A DNA stretch of 64,000 nt from JAVBJN01 sp031546985 (GTDB lineage: Bacteria > Bacteroidota > Bacteroidia > Chitinophagales > Chitinophagaceae). A program made the translations under genes and the position numbers. Positions 1-8,489 of this stretch are shown piece after piece (the first letter of the stretch is position 1; each line of letters opens with the position of its first letter). Location of the stretch: positions 1-64,000 of the forward strand of contig JAVBJN010000056.1 in NCBI GenBank assembly GCA_031546985.1, in the 5' to 3' direction. Below the pieces are notes generated by a model, which was not told the origin of the DNA, ran no database searches, and saw only the letters and a program-made list of their open reading frames with translations.

Positions 1-377
1 ACCAAAGTCATAAGCCTGGAGGTATTGGCAACGTGTATACCAGAGTGCTGGGCTATGGCCTGCATTACCTGTCCCTGGTTGTTGCCAAACAGGGAGCTGA
101 GCATACCAGAGCCTTGCTGCTCCAGCGCCTGAGGGTTGCCGCTAAGCATGGAGAGCGGGCTGGTATTACCCGAAGAAAAACTATCAATCAATTGTTGAAC
201 AAAACCTGTGCCTCCGGGCTGGCCGGCTCTGTGCGACAGGCTCGATAATATGGCTGCAATACCTGTATTTACTGCCGTTCCGGTAGATGCTTCGTTTTCG
301 CCTATCAGGCCAGCAAGCGATGAAACCGTGGAACCTGAGAATTGGTTCTTTAACCATTCAAAGATGTTGTCATTCAT
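1..377 (-). CDS. DUF937 family protein (3' end beyond window)
   Basis: An open frame on the minus strand begins at an ATG (375-377) with MNDNIFEWLKNQFSG and runs uninterrupted off the left edge, so only the first 125 residues are visible. The translation is rich in Ser, Gly, Gln and Ala, with the repeated helical segments typical of DUF937 proteins (for example GTGFVQQLIDSFSSGN and PLSMLSGNPQALEQQGSGM). There is no signal peptide. The function of this family is not established; some members are fused to OmpA domains, but whether this one is cannot be seen. The gene is divergent from the aminotransferase gene on its right, with 95 bases between them. Family call is moderately sure. Confidence 0.7.
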   Translation of the reverse strand, partial: MNDNIFEWLKNQFSGSTVSSLAGLIGENEASTGTAVNTGIAAILSSLSHRAGQPGGTGFVQQLIDSFSSGNTSPLSMLSGNPQALEQQGSGMLSSLFGNNQGQVMQAIAQHSGIHVANTSRLMTL

Positions 378-472
378 GGTTGGATGATTTAAGTAATAAA
401 GGTAACGATTAATTATAATATTATGTTTTTTTGTAAAATTCATTCGATTGGCACAAACTCCCTTTTGAATAC

Positions 473-1321
473 ATGGAATGGTTAATATCAGATGGCAAGC
501 TCATGGAAGCCGGTGGTGCACTGTTCTCTGCCGATAACCGCTCGTTCCGTTACGGCGATGGGGTGTTCGAAACCATGCTCGTGCAGCACCTGCGCATCCG
601 CAACAGTACAGAGCATGGCAAGCGGCTTATGGCCAGCCTGGCTTTGCTGGGGTTTGATGTGCCCCGGCATTTTAATTGGGTGTACCTCGAAGAAGAGATT
701 GGCAGACTGGTGGCCAAACAAGGTCATGCCCTGGCCAGGGTAAGGCTCACCGTGTTCCGGGCCGATGGTGGCTTGTATGACCCTGTAGATAACCGTCCAC
801 ACTTTTTAATCCAATGCTGGCCTTTGCAGGAGCAGGTACTGGCGCTTAACAGCAATGGGCTGGATATTGGTATTTTTCCCGATGCCCGTAAAAGTACCGA
901 CCTGTTTTCTGCGCTTAAAACCAACAATGCGCTGCCTTATGTAATGGCTGCTAAATATGCCAAAGCGCAGCAGTGGAACGAAGCATTAATTCTAAATGCC
1001 AATGGCTATGTAGCCGATAGTTGCATTGCCAACCTTTTTTATTTTAAAGGCGATGTGCTGCATACACCTGCTCATGGCGAAGGGGCTGTAGCGGGCACAA
1101 TGGCGCAGGCCTTATTGCAATATGCTGCTGCACATGGTATAAAAGTAGTGGCACAACAAGTATCGGTGACCGATTTGCAGCAGGCAGATGAAGTGTTGCT
1201 TACCAATGCGATCTATGGTATGCGGTGGGTAAAAAGTATGGGAGACCAACAGTATGGTTGCGAACGCATCCAGTCATTGCACCAGCATTTTTTCCGCTAT
1301 CTGAACCAACAGGCGGGTTGA
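473..1321 (+). CDS. Class IV PLP-dependent aminotransferase / aminodeoxychorismate lyase-like
   Basis: 282 residues, the usual length of fold-type IV PLP enzymes (PabC, IlvE, D-amino acid aminotransferase). The N-terminal family motif RYGDGVFET is at residues 26-34. The likely Schiff-base lysine is K149 in SALKTNN. A Glu followed by the xNANGYVADS strand and the late GAVAGTMAQAL segment also fit the fold. The substrate cannot be read from sequence: the asymmetric branched-chain motifs are weak and the protein looks closest to 4-amino-4-deoxychorismate lyase (folate pathway), which would suit the pterin genes nearby, but that is inference. The photolyase gene follows after 13 bases, so the two are probably cotranscribed. 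Confidence 0.8.
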   Translation: MEWLISDGKLMEAGGALFSADNRSFRYGDGVFETMLVQHLRIRNSTEHGKRLMASLALLGFDVPRHFNWVYLEEEIGRLVAKQGHALARVRLTVFRADGGLYDPVDNRPHFLIQCWPLQEQVLALNSNGLDIGIFPDARKSTDLFSALKTNNALPYVMAAKYAKAQQWNEALILNANGYVADSCIANLFYFKGDVLHTPAHGEGAVAGTMAQALLQYAAAHGIKVVAQQVSVTDLQQADEVLLTNAIYGMRWVKSMGDQQYGCERIQSLHQHFFRYLNQQAG

Positions 1322-1334
1322 TTGTTACCCTTTT

Positions 1335-2645
1335 ATGCCCAAGCCCGAAATCTGTATTCATTGGTTCCGCCGCGATCTGCGCCTGAATGATAATGCGGCG
1401 TTGTACCACGCTCTAAAAAGCGGCAAGCCTGTATTGCCGCTGTTCATTTTCGATTCCCATATCCTCAACCACCTGGAAGATAAAAGCGATGCGCGGGTTA
1501 CGTTTATTCATGATGCCATCGTTGCGTTGAACAACGCGTTGAAGCAACAAGGCAGCGGCCTGCTTGTGCAATATGGCACACCAGAAGAGGTATGGGCCTC
1601 GTTGTTGCATAACTATACTATTGCGGCTGTTTACACCAACCACGATTACGAACCTTATGCAGCTGCCCGCGATCAAAAGGTAGCAGGCTTGTTACAGCAG
1701 CATGGCATCGCTTTTCATACTTACAAAGACCAGGTTGTTTTTGAATGTAATGAGGTGGTGAAAGATGATGGTAAACCCTACACCGTCTTTACGCCTTACA
1801 GCAAAAAATGGAAGGCCAGGCTCAATGACTTTTACCTTAAACCTTATCCTGTAGCGCGTTACCATAAAAACTTATACACAGGTCCCACACCCGGTTTACC
1901 CACTATCGAAGCGTTGGGATTTTCCCGTTCCAATATTGTTTTTCCTCCGGTGCAACCTTCCGAGGCCATTGTACGCACCTACGATAGAACCCGCGATTTT
2001 CCAGCTATTGAGGGCACTACGCATATGAGTGTGCACCTGCGTTTTGGAACCGTAAGTATAAGGCAGCTGGCGGCGTTGGCGGTAAGTAGTAATGAAACCT
2101 ACCTCAATGAGCTGATCTGGCGCGACTTTTACCAGATGATCGTGTTTCAGTTTCCGCAGGTAGTGGGGCACGCGTTCAAAAGAGAATACGACAACATACG
2201 CTGGCGCAATAATGAAGTTGAATTTGAAAGATGGTGCAATGGAACCACCGGTTACCCGATTGTAGATGCGGGTATGCGGGAGTTGAATGCTACGGGTTAT
2301 ATGCACAACCGGGTAAGAATGATTGTGGCCAGCTTTCTCACCAAACACCTGCTCATAGACTGGCGATGGGGCGAAGCCTATTTTGCCCAAAAACTACTGG
2401 ATTTTGACCTGGCTGCCAACAACGGTGGCTGGCAATGGGCGGCAGGCTGCGGCTGCGATGCCGCACCTTATTTCAGGATATTTAATCCCTACCTGCAAAC
2501 GCAAAAATTCGATAAAGACCACCACTACATCAACCAATGGGTGCCGGAGCTTAACAGCTTTGACTACCCTGCACCCGTAGTGCAGCATGAAGCCGCCCGC
2601 AAGCGCTGCCTCGAAGTGTATGGAGCCGCGCTGAAGAAGGTGTAA
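1335..2645 (+). CDS. phrB: Deoxyribodipyrimidine photolyase (cryptochrome/photolyase family)
   Basis: 436 residues, standard for class I photolyases. The N-terminal Rossmann-like antenna domain starts with IHWFRRDLRLNDNAAL. The C-terminal FAD-binding domain carries the family signature in order: MHNRVRMIVASFLTKHL, WGEAYFAQKLLDFDLAANN, GGWQWAAG and APYFRIFNP. These give the FAD contacts and tryptophans of the electron-transfer chain. It would repair UV-induced cyclobutane dimers using blue light in the cytoplasm. In the usual WQWAAGTGTDA stretch this protein has GCGCDA, a mild variation. It follows the aminotransferase gene by 13 bases and ends at a strong bidirectional hairpin. Confidence 0.93.
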   Translation: MPKPEICIHWFRRDLRLNDNAALYHALKSGKPVLPLFIFDSHILNHLEDKSDARVTFIHDAIVALNNALKQQGSGLLVQYGTPEEVWASLLHNYTIAAVYTNHDYEPYAAARDQKVAGLLQQHGIAFHTYKDQVVFECNEVVKDDGKPYTVFTPYSKKWKARLNDFYLKPYPVARYHKNLYTGPTPGLPTIEALGFSRSNIVFPPVQPSEAIVRTYDRTRDFPAIEGTTHMSVHLRFGTVSIRQLAALAVSSNETYLNELIWRDFYQMIVFQFPQVVGHAFKREYDNIRWRNNEVEFERWCNGTTGYPIVDAGMRELNATGYMHNRVRMIVASFLTKHLLIDWRWGEAYFAQKLLDFDLAANNGGWQWAAGCGCDAAPYFRIFNPYLQTQKFDKDHHYINQWVPELNSFDYPAPVVQHEAARKRCLEVYGAALKKV

Positions 2646-2659
2646 GATGTCTGATTTAC

Positions 2660-2712
2660 AACAACCCTAAAGGGGCTTCGACAAGCTCAGCCACCTTTAG
2701 GGTTGTTGTTTT
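2660..2712. terminator. Bidirectional terminator with a dispersed repeat in its loop
   Basis: A perfect 14-bp stem (2660-2673 with 2694-2707) separates the convergent photolyase and mqnD genes and is followed by a T-rich run on the plus strand. Its 20-base loop contains TTCGACAAGCTCAG, a word that looks like an intergenic repeat: a related stretch lies near 32250. Serves both converging transcripts. Confidence 0.8.
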
Positions 2713-3544
2713 AGGCGTAAATATTTTCGGGTATGTGGTCTATAATATGGCGTTGGTGAGCTTCGGTAAATAACCGGCTGATGGCAGCACGGCCTTTCTC
2801 GCCCAGCGATACAGAGTAGTCGTTTACATACAGGTTGATGTGCTGGCGCATTACATCTTCGTCCATCTCCTGCGCATTGTCGGTTACAAAGCTGCCCAGT
2901 TGCGGATAGTGGGCAAAGGCATATTGCACGCTTTGGCCCAGCAGTTGGTTTACCTGTTGCTGAATGCCGTGCGCAATGGTTCGTTTTATGATAATGCCGC
3001 CCAGCGGTATCGGGCAGCCAGTGAGGTTTTCCCAGTATTCGCCCAGGTCTTGTATTTTATAAAGTCCTTTTTGAGCATAGGTAAACCGGTTTTCGTGGAT
3101 GATAACGCCGCAGTCCATTTCTCCATCCAGCAGCAGTTTTTCAATGTCGGAGAACCGTACCGCCTGTTTGTTGCGTGCTTCCGGAAAAGCCAATGAAAAC
3201 AGCAGGTTGGCTGTGGTGTTTACACCCGGTATGGCAATTTGTTTGTGGGGCACATCGGCTTTGTCCATCGGTTGTGCCGAGATGAGCAGGGGTCCGCAGC
3301 CATTACCCAGCGCGCTGCCGGAGTCGAGCAATGCATATTTATCCGTCATCGACAAAAAGGCGTTGTAGCTTACTTTGGTAATATCCAGCCGGCCTTCTGC
3401 CGCCCATTGGTTCAGGGTTTCCACATCTTCCATGTACACTTCGAATTCGAGGTTTCCGGTATCTATTTTACCGTTAACCAATGCATCGAACATAAACGTA
3501 TCGTTGGGGCAGGGCGAGAAGCCTATGGTGAGTTTTTGTTTCAT
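2711..3544 (-). CDS. mqnD: 1,4-dihydroxy-6-naphthoate synthase (futalosine menaquinone pathway)
   Basis: 277 residues with the MqnD hallmark GFSPCPNDTFMFDAL near the N-terminus, followed by a periplasmic-binding-protein-like fold and no signal peptide. MqnD converts cyclic dehypoxanthinyl futalosine to 1,4-dihydroxy-6-naphthoate in the alternative route to menaquinone. Its start overlaps the end of mqnB by four bases (ATGA), so the two are translationally coupled in the order mqnB-mqnD. Finding both adjacent makes the pathway call firm. MqnA, MqnC and MqnE are not in the window. Confidence 0.93.
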   Translation of the reverse strand: MKQKLTIGFSPCPNDTFMFDALVNGKIDTGNLEFEVYMEDVETLNQWAAEGRLDITKVSYNAFLSMTDKYALLDSGSALGNGCGPLLISAQPMDKADVPHKQIAIPGVNTTANLLFSLAFPEARNKQAVRFSDIEKLLLDGEMDCGVIIHENRFTYAQKGLYKIQDLGEYWENLTGCPIPLGGIIIKRTIAHGIQQQVNQLLGQSVQYAFAHYPQLGSFVTDNAQEMDEDVMRQHINLYVNDYSVSLGEKGRAAISRLFTEAHQRHIIDHIPENIYA

Positions 3545-4230
3545 GATAATAAAGGCAGTTGTTCAAGAATATCTATCGTTGCGGTGGTCAGGTTCTGCAA
3601 TGCCAGCGGTATGTTCCAGCTTTCGCGGTTGCGCGGCTCTACCAGGTTGCTGATGGTGCGGATCTGGAGGAAAGGGATTTTTTCCATCAGGCCCACGTAA
3701 TGCAGGGCTGCGCCTTCCATACTTTCGATCTGCGGATTGTATTTAAGAGCTATTTTTTCAATTCTGGGTGCGCTGCCGCTGGTGGTTTGTACCGTTACTG
3801 CCGGTGCTGCGGGGTAGGGCAGCAATAGCCGTTTAAGCCAGGGATTGGGCATGGTGCCATTTTCGAAAGGGGGGGTAGCAGCAGGTACCAGGCTTATTTC
3901 AAACACATCGCGGAAGGTTTCGCGGTCGTCTATGCCCCAATCGGCCAGCTGCTCCGATGCCACCAGATAAGTGGTGCCCAGCGGCGTAGCGGGCGAAAAT
4001 GTGCCTGCAATACCACAAAGCAGCATCCAGTCAGGCTGGTATGTATGGGCCAGTTTCAGCAAGTGATACGTGGCCGGAAGTATGCCTGGGCCTAATGCGG
4101 CAGTATATACTTCGAGTGTGCCAGCCGGGTTGGTAAAGCAGTTAGGTTGGTGCGAAAGCCAGTTCTGGGCAAGGAATTCGCGTATTTTGAGCAATTCGCC
4201 GTCTGTAGCTGCGGTAAGCAGAACCTTCAT
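3541..4230 (-). CDS. mqnB: Futalosine hydrolase
   Basis: 229 residues, nucleoside phosphorylase/hydrolase fold. Visible motifs are the N-terminal LLTAATDGEL, the IESMEGAALHY block that carries the catalytic acidic residue of MTAN-like hydrolases, and RTISNLVEPRNRESW, characteristic of MqnB. The enzyme removes hypoxanthine from futalosine to give dehypoxanthine futalosine. A perfect Bacteroidota -7 element lies only eight bases upstream of the ATG, so the message may be leaderless or nearly so. First gene of the mqnB-mqnD operon, divergent from the pterin genes. Confidence 0.92.
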   Translation of the reverse strand: MKVLLTAATDGELLKIREFLAQNWLSHQPNCFTNPAGTLEVYTAALGPGILPATYHLLKLAHTYQPDWMLLCGIAGTFSPATPLGTTYLVASEQLADWGIDDRETFRDVFEISLVPAATPPFENGTMPNPWLKRLLLPYPAAPAVTVQTTSGSAPRIEKIALKYNPQIESMEGAALHYVGLMEKIPFLQIRTISNLVEPRNRESWNIPLALQNLTTATIDILEQLPLLS

Positions 4231-4238
4231 AATGCGTA

Positions 4239-4246
4239 CAAAGTTA
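4239..4246 (-). promoter_or_regulatory. -7 promoter element for mqnB-mqnD
   Basis: TAACTTTG on the minus strand is an exact match to the Bacteroidota TAnnTTTG element. It lies eight bases before the mqnB ATG, predicting an almost leaderless transcript. No good -33 TTG is seen at the usual spacing. Confidence 0.6.
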
Positions 4247-4268
4247 AGGTTAAGTGCAATTGAAGACC

Positions 4269-4276
4269 TAACTTTG
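4269..4276 (+). promoter_or_regulatory. -7 promoter element for the queD-folE unit
   Basis: TAACTTTG matches TAnnTTTG exactly, 15 bases before the ATG at 4292. It faces away from an identical element at 4239-4246, so the two divergent promoters are packed into under 40 bases. Confidence 0.6.
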
Positions 4277-4291
4277 CAAAAATTTTGAGTG

Positions 4292-4708
4292 ATGATTTAC
4301 CTCACAAGAGTAGAACATTTCAACGCGGCACATAAACTATATAATCCGGAATGGACTGAGCAGCAGAATATTGACGTGTTTGGTAAATGCGCCAATGCCA
4401 ACTGGCATGGCCACAACTACGAACTGCATGTAACGGTTAAGGGCGAGCCTCATCCGCAAACGGGGTTTGTATTTAATGCAAAAGAACTGGGCAGCATTAT
4501 TAAAGAACATATTGTAGAGCAGATAGACCACCGTAACCTGAACCTGGATGTGCCTTTTATGAAAGGACGCTTTACCTCTGCCGAAAACCTGGCTATTGCC
4601 ATTTGGGAGCAGCTGGAAGTGATTCTGAATAAGGATGGTGTGCAACTGCATTGTGTTAAGATCCAGGAAACCCCACGGATCTACGTTGAGTATTTTGGTG
4701 GTAAATAA
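4292..4708 (+). CDS. queD: 6-pyruvoyl-tetrahydropterin synthase / QueD family protein
   Basis: 138 residues from the ATG at 4292; a GTG directly before it is also in frame but the ATG is preferred. The zinc-binding histidines are in HFNAAHKL and HGHNYEL, and CANANWHGHNY supplies the catalytic Cys region. C-terminal QETPRIYVEYFG fits the family. It acts on 7,8-dihydroneopterin triphosphate, the product of FolE, whose gene follows after 62 bases. That places it either in queuosine synthesis (6-carboxy-tetrahydropterin, QueD) or in tetrahydropterin synthesis. Phenylalanine hydroxylase, which needs a reduced pterin, is encoded 7.4 kb away, so the second role is possible; sequence alone does not decide. 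Confidence 0.88.
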   Translation: MIYLTRVEHFNAAHKLYNPEWTEQQNIDVFGKCANANWHGHNYELHVTVKGEPHPQTGFVFNAKELGSIIKEHIVEQIDHRNLNLDVPFMKGRFTSAENLAIAIWEQLEVILNKDGVQLHCVKIQETPRIYVEYFGGK

Positions 4709-4770
4709 GACCGCATGGTATGGGCGGGTGTCCGCCAGGTTTTTTCTGACATCTAAAAAGACAAGGTAAC

Positions 4771-5370
4771 ATGGCTTATAAGAAAATAGAACAATACGAT
4801 GAAGAGGTAACGCAGGGGTTGATGGAGAGCTACCGCAATGCTATTGGCTTGCTGGGTGAGGATGTAAACCGCGAAGGGGTGCAAAAAACACCGGAGCGCG
4901 TAGCTAAAGCCATGCAGTATATTACCGCTGGTTACAATATGGATGCCCGCGAAATTCTGAACAGCGCCAAGTTTCATGAGTCATACAGTGAAATGGTGAT
5001 TGTAAAGGATATTGAATTGTACTCCTTGTGCGAGCACCACATGCTGCCTTTCTTTGGTAAAGCGCATGTGGCATATATTCCCAACGGATACATTACCGGC
5101 CTCAGCAAAATTGCCCGTGTGGTAGACTGTTTTGCCCGCCGCCTGCAGGTGCAGGAGCGCATGACGCACCAGATCCTGGATGCTATCCAGGAATCGCTGA
5201 ACCCATTGGGCGTAGCAGTAGTTATTGAAGCTAAGCACCTTTGCATGATGATGCGCGGTGTGCAGAAACAGAATTCGGTTACCACCACTTCGGCTTTCAG
5301 CGGCGAGTTTGATAAAAACGAGAAAACCCGTTCGGAGTTCCTCAAGCTCATTACTGCCGATCTGTATTAG
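4771..5370 (+). CDS. folE: GTP cyclohydrolase I
   Basis: 199 residues. Signature segments are SLCEHHMLPFFGKAHVAYIP (zinc ligand Cys plus His pair), GLSKIARVVDCFARRLQVQE, and CMMMRGVQK with the second zinc-binding Cys. The enzyme turns GTP into 7,8-dihydroneopterin triphosphate, the first step of folate and pterin synthesis. It sits 62 bases downstream of the queD-like gene that uses this product, and ends at an intrinsic terminator. Confidence 0.96.
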   Translation: MAYKKIEQYDEEVTQGLMESYRNAIGLLGEDVNREGVQKTPERVAKAMQYITAGYNMDAREILNSAKFHESYSEMVIVKDIELYSLCEHHMLPFFGKAHVAYIPNGYITGLSKIARVVDCFARRLQVQERMTHQILDAIQESLNPLGVAVVIEAKHLCMMMRGVQKQNSVTTTSAFSGEFDKNEKTRSEFLKLITADLY

Positions 5371-5390
5371 AACGCTTTAGCTATATTTCT

Positions 5391-5423
5391 ACAGCCGGGT
5401 ACACAAGTATCCGGCTGTTTTGT
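5391..5423 (+). terminator. Intrinsic terminator after folE
   Basis: Near-perfect 12-bp stem (5391-5402 with 5407-5418; ACAGCCGG paired with CCGGCTGT at its base) followed by TTTGTTT, 20 bases after the folE stop. Confidence 0.8.
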
Positions 5424-5525
5424 TTGGTGCTGTACAAGTATATTATTCCTGTTTAGGTAGCCACAATACATATTATGAGAGCGCAAGTGTTTTAATTAAC
5501 AATATGATGTCGTATATTAGAATAC

Positions 5526-6857
5526 GTGAAACGCAGTATTGTTACAAGGTGGCTGGCAGGCATGGTATGCCTGGTGTTGGGCATAACGCATGGATATGCC
5601 CATGAAGGCGTGTTCTTAAATGCCAGACCCGATGCAGAACGGAGCATGCAGGTACAGCGCGTAATGCAGTTTAACCAATGCCGCGAGGGCTGCCAGAAAA
5701 CGGCTGGTATTAGCTTTAGAGTAACACAGGTTACCGGTTATTTTTTTACCGGCAGCAACCTTAAACCGGCAGATTCTACTTATTATACCTACTCCGGCTC
5801 CCGGGGAGAGTACGATCTTAAACGTTTTTTCGATTACGAAAACCCTTATCCTGCTTTTAGCTACGACAAGGCCACGTATGCGGGGTATGATAACCAGTCT
5901 AATGGATGGGTAGTTAGGAGCCGTTATACGCAACAGTTTAACCAGCTTGATCAGACTGTGGAAAACATCCAGCAAGACGTTCAGGGCAGCAGCTGGGAAA
6001 ACAGTTTCCGGGCGCAATATGCTTACGATGGCCAGGGGCGGTTAGGCGAGTACCGTTTTCAAAGCTGGGATACCGACTCTGCCAAATGGGAAGAAACCAT
6101 TCGTTACACCTGGTGTTATACATCCTCGGGTTTGATAGACTCCCTATACACTTACAACCTCAATACCCTTTCCGGCGCCTGGGAGAAAAGTGGCGGATTA
6201 TGCTACCAGTATAACAGCACCCAGGATATTTTAACCAAAAATTACTTTACCATCAGCGGTGGCGGGCCGCCACAAACGGTGCGTACAGATTCTTTTATTT
6301 ATGCCAATGGCATGTTGGTAGAAAAAATTGCAAGAAAGGCGGTGCCCGGCGGTTGGGAAAACCTGGCCCGTTTGGTTATTGAAAACAGCAATCACCGGGT
6401 ACTGAGCGAAACCGAATTGGCCTGGGATATTATTAACACCGGCTGGGTAAACAATATCCGCAATGAGTACAGCTGGAACGGCATGCTCATCGATGCTGTA
6501 AAAACCTCCCGTTGGGACGATCATATCGGGCAATGGAAAAGCAGTTATGGCCTGGCCAGGTTTGCTTACGAGAGTTTTCTTACAGCTTTGCCAGTCGTTG
6601 CGGCTCAACCGTTTCATATGCAGGTGTTTCCCAATCCAGCCAGCCAAATGGTTACCATCCGGGGTGGGTTACCAGCAACAGAACCGGCTACAATCGCTCT
6701 GTTTAATATAACAGGTAGTTGCATCTTGCAAAAAGAACTTAACGCTACACGTGAAGTTGATGAAATGATTAATGTAGCAGCCTATCCACGGGGCTATTAC
6801 ACTGTACGCATCAGCACCGCTTCTGGCATATCCACTCATAAATTATTGCTTCAATAG
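5526..6857 (+). CDS. Secreted protein with type IX sorting domain (paralogue A)
   Basis: 443 residues from a GTG start. A signal peptide is visible (KRSIVTRWLAGMVCLVLGI, cleavage near HGYAHE). The middle is rich in Tyr, Trp, Asn and Gly, with loose repeats that resemble YD-type strands (for example AYDGQGRLGEYRF and YQYNSTQDI). The last 80 residues are a type A C-terminal sorting domain: VFPNPASQMVTI, ALFNITGSCILQKEL and GYYTVRISTASGISTHKLL. It should cross the outer membrane through the type IX system, whose SprA channel is encoded 12 kb away. It shares layout and the TYSGSRG motif with the next gene. The function of the middle is unknown. Confidence 0.8.
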   Translation: MKRSIVTRWLAGMVCLVLGITHGYAHEGVFLNARPDAERSMQVQRVMQFNQCREGCQKTAGISFRVTQVTGYFFTGSNLKPADSTYYTYSGSRGEYDLKRFFDYENPYPAFSYDKATYAGYDNQSNGWVVRSRYTQQFNQLDQTVENIQQDVQGSSWENSFRAQYAYDGQGRLGEYRFQSWDTDSAKWEETIRYTWCYTSSGLIDSLYTYNLNTLSGAWEKSGGLCYQYNSTQDILTKNYFTISGGGPPQTVRTDSFIYANGMLVEKIARKAVPGGWENLARLVIENSNHRVLSETELAWDIINTGWVNNIRNEYSWNGMLIDAVKTSRWDDHIGQWKSSYGLARFAYESFLTALPVVAAQPFHMQVFPNPASQMVTIRGGLPATEPATIALFNITGSCILQKELNATREVDEMINVAAYPRGYYTVRISTASGISTHKLLLQ

Positions 6858-7074
6858 GCCAGTCTGGTTTATCTTCTTGCTCAATTTATCAGTCCATACA
6901 AGGTGTTTGTTTTACACAAAACATTTTTTTGTTTAAAATAAACTAATTTATTATGCGTTATTGTACTCTGATAGGCGATTTGGAATCTTTTAAAAATCAG
7001 TTCTAACATCCCTTGGTTTATCTACGTCAATCAGATTGTGAATTGCTCCTTTAATTAAAAAATCAATTTTACCC

Positions 7075-8391
7075 ATGAGTGTGAACTTTTCTTCAAAACT
7101 GCAAATGAAATGTATGGCACTGGCTGGTGTGCTGGCTGCCGTAAGCGCAACGCCTGCAATGGCGCAGTCTGCGTTAACGCCCCATCAGAAAAAACTGGTT
7201 ATGCTGCAAAAGGTTAACAGTCTTAATGCAAGCATGATGCGCAGTGCTAAGACCGCATCGGTGGGTTACCGTGTAATTGGTACTAAATCAATCGTCACAG
7301 ATGGTATCTATATCGAGCCTTTGGATTCTATGCGTTTTACATACAGCGGCAGCCGTGGCGACTTGAATTTTATGATGCTGCTGGACATTGATGAATCGGC
7401 CTATCTAACCGTACCCGGTTGTGATTTGTCGCAGTCTTTTGAGTATGATGATACCAATGGCAGCTGGAGCGTAGTGGAGGATTATACCCAAACCTATGAT
7501 GCGCTTAGTAACACGCTTACCTCTACATCCAGAGCCGAAGATGCCGGGACGCTGGAAAATGATAGCAAAAGGCTGTACACCTACAACAGCCAGCAACGCA
7601 TGACCGATATGGCCGATCAGGTATGGACTGGTGTTGGATGGCAGACGGACTCACGGTATGAATTTAAGTACAATGCTGCCGGTAAAAATGATACCATACG
7701 CAATTATATTTTGGGTACGGCAGGGATGGGCGATTACCGTGGTGGCGCATATTATGAGTTTAATGCCAGTAACCAGAAAATAAAAAGAACCGATTATGAG
7801 ATCGACAACAATGGTGTAAAACAATTATCTGCCCGGGTTACTTATACCTATACTAATGGTGATCTTTCGGAAGCGCTTGCAGAAGGGTATAGCAACGGCA
7901 ACTGGATACCCCAGGAAAAAAATATTTACACAAATAATGCCAGTCACCAGCGCATTACAGATAAGTTCCAGTACTGGGATAGCTTTTCTGGTTCCTGGAA
8001 AGATGATGGTGAGTTAACGTACGTATGGGCCAATGGCCGTATCGATTCGGTAAAATCTCCTTTTACACAAGGGGCAGATATGCTTTCTAAAATTTACTAT
8101 GAGAGCTTTACTCTGGGTCTCACCCAGCAGCAACTGACCAATGCCGAAGTAAAAGTTTATCCCAACCCTGCACAAAACAATGTTACCATACAGGCCAAAC
8201 TGCAAAGTGCCGAAAACGTAACGCTTTCCCTGTATAATGTAACAGGCGTAAAAGTTTGGAGCAAAGAACTGGGCAGCCAGCAAAACATTCGTGAACAGAT
8301 CGATTTAAGTGGCCTGAGCAATGGTTTGTACCAGCTACAGATCGCAACGCCATCGGGTGTAAGCAGCCAGAAAGTGTCTGTAATTAAATAG
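7075..8391 (+). CDS. Secreted protein with type IX sorting domain (paralogue B)
   Basis: 438 residues. Signal peptide with basic start and hydrophobic core (KCMALAGVLAAVSATPAMAQ, cleavage after MAQ). The central part repeats Tyr-rich strands such as YTYNSQQRMTDM and YEFKYNAAGKNDTI, and shares FTYSGSRGD with paralogue A. The C-terminus is a type A sorting domain: VKVYPNPAQNNVTI, LSLYNVTGVKVWS and GLYQLQIATPSGVSSQKV. The two genes point the same way with 217 bases between them and no clear terminator, and probably arose by duplication with strong divergence. Repetitive strands suggest an adhesin-like surface or secreted protein, but no catalytic motif is recognisable. Confidence 0.8.
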   Translation: MSVNFSSKLQMKCMALAGVLAAVSATPAMAQSALTPHQKKLVMLQKVNSLNASMMRSAKTASVGYRVIGTKSIVTDGIYIEPLDSMRFTYSGSRGDLNFMMLLDIDESAYLTVPGCDLSQSFEYDDTNGSWSVVEDYTQTYDALSNTLTSTSRAEDAGTLENDSKRLYTYNSQQRMTDMADQVWTGVGWQTDSRYEFKYNAAGKNDTIRNYILGTAGMGDYRGGAYYEFNASNQKIKRTDYEIDNNGVKQLSARVTYTYTNGDLSEALAEGYSNGNWIPQEKNIYTNNASHQRITDKFQYWDSFSGSWKDDGELTYVWANGRIDSVKSPFTQGADMLSKIYYESFTLGLTQQQLTNAEVKVYPNPAQNNVTIQAKLQSAENVTLSLYNVTGVKVWSKELGSQQNIREQIDLSGLSNGLYQLQIATPSGVSSQKVSVIK

Positions 8392-8411
8392 TTTACGTGT
8401 TTTAATGCAAT

Positions 8412-8446
8412 AAAAGCCATCCGGGATTCCGGGTGGCTTTTTGCGT
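8412..8446 (+). terminator. Intrinsic terminator after paralogue B
   Basis: 13-bp stem with one G-T wobble (8412-8424 with 8429-8441) around a four-base loop, running into TTTTT. Its T-run overlaps the -33 element of the fabD promoter. Confidence 0.85.
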
Positions 8447-8470
8447 CTTAACCGAAAGTTTCTACTTTTG
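8441..8470 (+). promoter_or_regulatory. fabD promoter (TTG-N19-TACTTTTG)
   Basis: A -33 TTG (8441-8443) and an exact -7 TAnnTTTG (8463-8470) are separated by 19 bases, matching the Bacteroidota consensus. It lies 20 bases before the fabD ATG and therefore supports that start over the longer frame from 8433. Confidence 0.75.
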
Positions 8471-8489
8471 CCGTCCTAATATTAAAAGT

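Noticed and set aside
1..248. Plus-strand 71-residue frame at the left edge
   Set aside because: The minus strand holds a continuous DUF937 frame with a good start, which explains the region.
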